Shown here in pieces: positions 61,689 through 64,000 of a stretch of 64,000 bases of DNA (its first letter is position 1; the number at the start of each line of letters is the position of its first letter). The translations under genes and the position numbers were made by a program. Below the pieces are notes generated by a model, which was given only the letters and a program-made list of their open reading frames with translations, searched no databases and was not told the DNA's origin. Source of the stretch: Pseudomonas sp. Os17 (GTDB lineage: Bacteria > Pseudomonadota > Gammaproteobacteria > Pseudomonadales > Pseudomonadaceae); contig NZ_AP014627.1 of NCBI RefSeq assembly GCF_001547895.1, forward strand, positions 5,335,501 through 5,399,500. The letters are read 5' to 3'.

Positions 61689-62753
61689 ATGTTCCGCCCC
61701 AAACTGCTGTTCACCAGCCTGGCTGCACTCGCCCTGGGCGCCTGCGCGCCTCAGGACCCACAAGCCGTGACCTCGGCGGCCATCGCCAAACAGGTCATCC
61801 TGCCGACCTACAGCCGCTGGGTCGATGCCGACCGCCAGTTGGCCATCAGCGCCCTGGCCTTCTGTGAAGGCAAGGAAAGCCTGGACACCGCCCGGGCCGA
61901 CTTCCTCCATGCGCAAAAGGCCTGGGCCGAGCTGCAGCCCTTGCTGATCGGTCCGCTGGCCGAGGGCAACCGCTCCTGGCAGGTGCAGTTCTGGCCGGAC
62001 AAGAAAAACCTGGTGGGCCGTCAGGTCGAGCAACTGGTCAGCGCCACCCCGCAGATCGATGCCGCGGCCCTGGCCAAGTCCAGCGTGGTGGTGCAAGGCC
62101 TGTCGGCCTACGAATACATCCTCTTCGACAGCAAGATCGACATGGCCGACAGCGCGCAGAAAGCCCGCTACTGCCCATTGCTGACCGCCATCGGTGAACG
62201 CCAGAAGCAACTGGCCGAAGAGATCCTGTCGAGCTGGAACACCAACGACGGCATGCTCGCGCAGATGAGCAAGTTCCCCAACCAGCGCTACGCCGATTCC
62301 CACGAGGCCATCGCCGACCTGCTGCGGGTTCAGGTCACCGCTCTGGATACCCTGAAGAAGAAACTCGGTACGCCCATGGGCCGCCAGACCAAGGGCATCC
62401 CCCAGCCGTTCCAGGCCGATGCCTGGCGCAGCCAGTCGTCCCTGCAGGGCCTGGAAGCCAGCCTCAGCGCCGCCCAGACCGTCTGGGCCGGGGTCGACAA
62501 CAAGGGCCTGCGTGGCCTGTTGCCGGCCGACCAGAAACCGTTGGCCGAGAAGATCGACGCCGCCTACGCCGCCTCGCTGAAACTCTTTGCCAGCACCCAG
62601 CGCTCGCTCACTGAAATGCTCAATGACGACGCCGGGCGCCAGCAGCTCAACGATCTGTACGACAGCCTCAACGTGGTCCACCGCCTGCACGAAGGCGAAC
62701 TGGCCAAGGCGTTGGGCATCCAACTGGGCTTCAACGCCAACGACGGTGACTGA
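61689..62753 (+). CDS. Second imelysin family lipoprotein
   Basis: The 354-residue protein has a signal peptide with lipobox LGAC (C19) and an imelysin domain. The motif here is GLSAYEYILF, so the GxHxxE motif is changed to GxSxxE; the His is Ser. This variation may alter metal binding. With the first imelysin it frames the di-haem protein, an arrangement found in many proteobacteria. The stop TGA shares its A with the ATG of the next gene, so the two are translationally coupled. Function is likely linked to iron; no substrate is shown. Confidence 0.86.
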   Translation: MFRPKLLFTSLAALALGACAPQDPQAVTSAAIAKQVILPTYSRWVDADRQLAISALAFCEGKESLDTARADFLHAQKAWAELQPLLIGPLAEGNRSWQVQFWPDKKNLVGRQVEQLVSATPQIDAAALAKSSVVVQGLSAYEYILFDSKIDMADSAQKARYCPLLTAIGERQKQLAEEILSSWNTNDGMLAQMSKFPNQRYADSHEAIADLLRVQVTALDTLKKKLGTPMGRQTKGIPQPFQADAWRSQSSLQGLEASLSAAQTVWAGVDNKGLRGLLPADQKPLAEKIDAAYAASLKLFASTQRSLTEMLNDDAGRQQLNDLYDSLNVVHRLHEGELAKALGIQLGFNANDGD

Positions 62754-63853
62754 TGATGCTGCGACGTCAGGCTTTGGCACTGGGCAGCCTGCTGCTCAGT
62801 GCGGTGACCTTGGGCGGCTGGACGCTGTTCAAGCAAAAGGACAAGCAGCCCCTGCTGCTGTCGGCCAGGGATGATGGTGACGGCAAGCATTACGCCGTCG
62901 GTTATCAGCTGGACGGTAAACAGGTGTTTGCTACCCAGGTCGGCCAGCGTTGCCACGACATCATCAATCACCCGCAACTGCCGATCGCGCTGTTCGTGGC
63001 CCGGCGTCCGGGCACCGAGAGCTACCTGATCGACCTGCGGGACGGCAGCCTGCTGCAAACCCTGAGCTCGCAGCCTGACCGGCATTTCTACGGCCACGCA
63101 GTGATCCACAAGGACGGCCAGTGGCTGTATGCCACCGAGAACGACACCCGTGATCCGGGGCGCGGCCTGCTGGGGGTCTACCGCTTTGAAGGCGAACGCC
63201 TGGTGCACAGCGGCGAGTTGTCCACCCATGGCATCGGTCCGCATCAAGTGTCCTGGATGCCCGACGGCGAAACCCTGGTGGTGGCCAACGGCGGTATCCG
63301 CACCGAAGCCGAAAGCCGGGTGGAGATGAACCTCGATGCCATGGAGCCGAGCCTGGTGCTGATGCAGCGTGACGGCACCCTGCTGAGCAAGGAAACCCTG
63401 GCCCAGCAGATGAACAGCGTGCGCCACATGGGCATCGCCAGCGACGGCACCATCGTCACCGGCCAGCAGTTCATGGGCGCCGCCCACGAATCCTCGGAGC
63501 TGTTGGCGATCAAGCGCCCGGGCCAGCCCTTTGCGCCTTTCCCGGTCCCCGAGCAGCAGCTGCAGGCCATGGGGCACTACACCGCCAGCGTTGCCGTCCA
63601 CAGCGACTTGCGCCTGGTGGCCCTGACCGCCCCGCGGGGCAACCGCTTCTTCATCTGGGATCTGGACACTGGCGCGGTGCGGGTCGACGCGCCTCTGCCG
63701 GACTGCGCCGGGGTCGGTGCCGTGGCCGACGGCTTCGTGGTGACCTCAGGCCAAGGCCGCTGCCGCTTCTATGACTGTCGTCAGCAGCAGATTGTGGCCA
63801 AGCCCCTGGAACTGCCCGCCGGGCTCTGGGACAACCATTTGCATCTGGTCTGA
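62753..63853 (+). CDS. DUF1513 exported protein (beta-propeller-like)
   Basis: The 366-residue protein has an N-terminal signal or anchor (MMLRRQALALGSLLLSAVTLGG, by position residues 1-22) with a twin-arginine-like RR but without a full Tat motif, then a repeated strand pattern with GHAVIHKDGQWLYATEND and GPHQVSWMPDGETLVVANGG segments typical of DUF1513, like a seven-bladed propeller. It is the last gene of the imelysin group. Its ATG overlaps the preceding stop by one base; a second ATG directly follows (62756) and could be the real start. Role unknown. Confidence 0.82.
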   Translation: MMLRRQALALGSLLLSAVTLGGWTLFKQKDKQPLLLSARDDGDGKHYAVGYQLDGKQVFATQVGQRCHDIINHPQLPIALFVARRPGTESYLIDLRDGSLLQTLSSQPDRHFYGHAVIHKDGQWLYATENDTRDPGRGLLGVYRFEGERLVHSGELSTHGIGPHQVSWMPDGETLVVANGGIRTEAESRVEMNLDAMEPSLVLMQRDGTLLSKETLAQQMNSVRHMGIASDGTIVTGQQFMGAAHESSELLAIKRPGQPFAPFPVPEQQLQAMGHYTASVAVHSDLRLVALTAPRGNRFFIWDLDTGAVRVDAPLPDCAGVGAVADGFVVTSGQGRCRFYDCRQQQIVAKPLELPAGLWDNHLHLV

Positions 63854-63900
63854 ACAGCCTCCGGGCAGCGGGCAGCGCCAATGCCCGAGCCCCAGACATG

Positions 63901-63929
63901 CCAAAGGCCTCGCATGGCGAGGCCTTTGG
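63901..63929. terminator. Hairpin between converging genes
   Basis: CCAAAGGCCTCGC pairs perfectly with GCGAGGCCTTTGG over the loop ATG, 13 bp of stem. It lies between the DUF1513 stop and the stop of the gene cut by the window end, so it can end both transcripts. Confidence 0.8.
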
Positions 63930-63947
63930 TTGGGCAGGAGAATAGGT

Positions 63948-64000
63948 TCAGCTCTGGGGTTTCAAGCCCTGGCTCATGCCGAACATGAACAACAGCAGCT
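63948..64000 (-). CDS. C-terminal end of an unidentified gene
   Basis: On the minus strand a frame enters from the window edge and ends with TGA at 63950-63948; the last residues are LLLFMFGMSQGLKPQS. Only 16 codons are visible. The hydrophobic start suggests the tail of a membrane helix. It cannot be identified. Confidence 0.5.
   Translation of the reverse strand, partial: LLLFMFGMSQGLKPQS

Overview
The window is chromosomal DNA from a Pseudomonas of the P. fluorescens/P. protegens type. The main reasons are the H-NS-like protein MvaT, the gene orders secA-argJ-Nudix/ThiE, pykA-enoyl-CoA hydratase-ferredoxin reductase-GGDEF-fumarase and argP-lysE-sodB-bifA-imelysin, high GC, and scattered Pseudomonas-type REP palindromes. 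No tRNA, rRNA, CRISPR array, insertion sequence or prophage is visible. Most of it is ordinary core genome; the accessory-looking part is roughly 36-54 kb.

1-16.9 kb is housekeeping: start of yajQ, panE, a PAS sensor kinase, a PduO-type cobalamin adenosyltransferase, a Nudix-ThiE fusion, argJ, secA, dciA (DUF721), a HerA-like ATPase, an amino-acid chemoreceptor whose ligand-binding residues can be read off exactly, purU, mvaT and sbcB. 17.1-23.9 kb is a tight six-gene operon (RDD, SpoIIM/DUF95, DUF4129, DUF4350, MoxR ATPase, DUF58) with four-base or slightly longer overlaps, a membrane system of unknown function. 23.9-31.2 kb has a PilZ protein, a TPR lipoprotein, pykA, an enoyl-CoA hydratase/isomerase, a 2Fe-2S reductase, a GGDEF cyclase and class I fumarase.

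31.3-36.0 kb is a dicarboxylate-type regulon: a DctB-like kinase, a DctD-like sigma-54 activator and a KgtP-type 2-oxoglutarate permease preceded by a near-consensus -24/-12 promoter and a repeated upstream sequence. 36.1-37.7 kb holds two odd divergent genes: a membrane protein made of four related segments, and an exported protein made of eight 13-residue repeats. 37.8-48.4 kb is metabolic and regulatory: flavin reductase, an ABM monooxygenase facing an AraC regulator, an aruI/aldehyde dehydrogenase pair (2-ketoarginine to 4-guanidinobutyrate) facing a LysR regulator, an MBL-fold/SDR pair facing another LysR, and a PobR-like AraC regulator.

48.8-55.4 kb contains a 14-TM drug-type exporter behind interlocked palindromes, a periplasmic double-Cache protein, a coiled-coil membrane protein, an SDR epimerase, and argP with an ACT protein and a LysE exporter. 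55.6-63.9 kb has sodB, bifA (c-di-GMP phosphodiesterase) and an iron-linked group: two imelysin-family proteins around a di-haem oxidoreductase plus a DUF1513 protein, with a good Fur-box candidate upstream.

Themes linking the genes are c-di-GMP (yajQ, PilZ, GGDEF, bifA), arginine and lysine handling (argJ, aruI, argP/lysE), 2-oxoglutarate/TCA sensing (fumarase, two-component system, kgtP) and iron. The least explained items are the 13-residue repeat protein with its four-repeat neighbour, and the MoxR/DUF58 operon.
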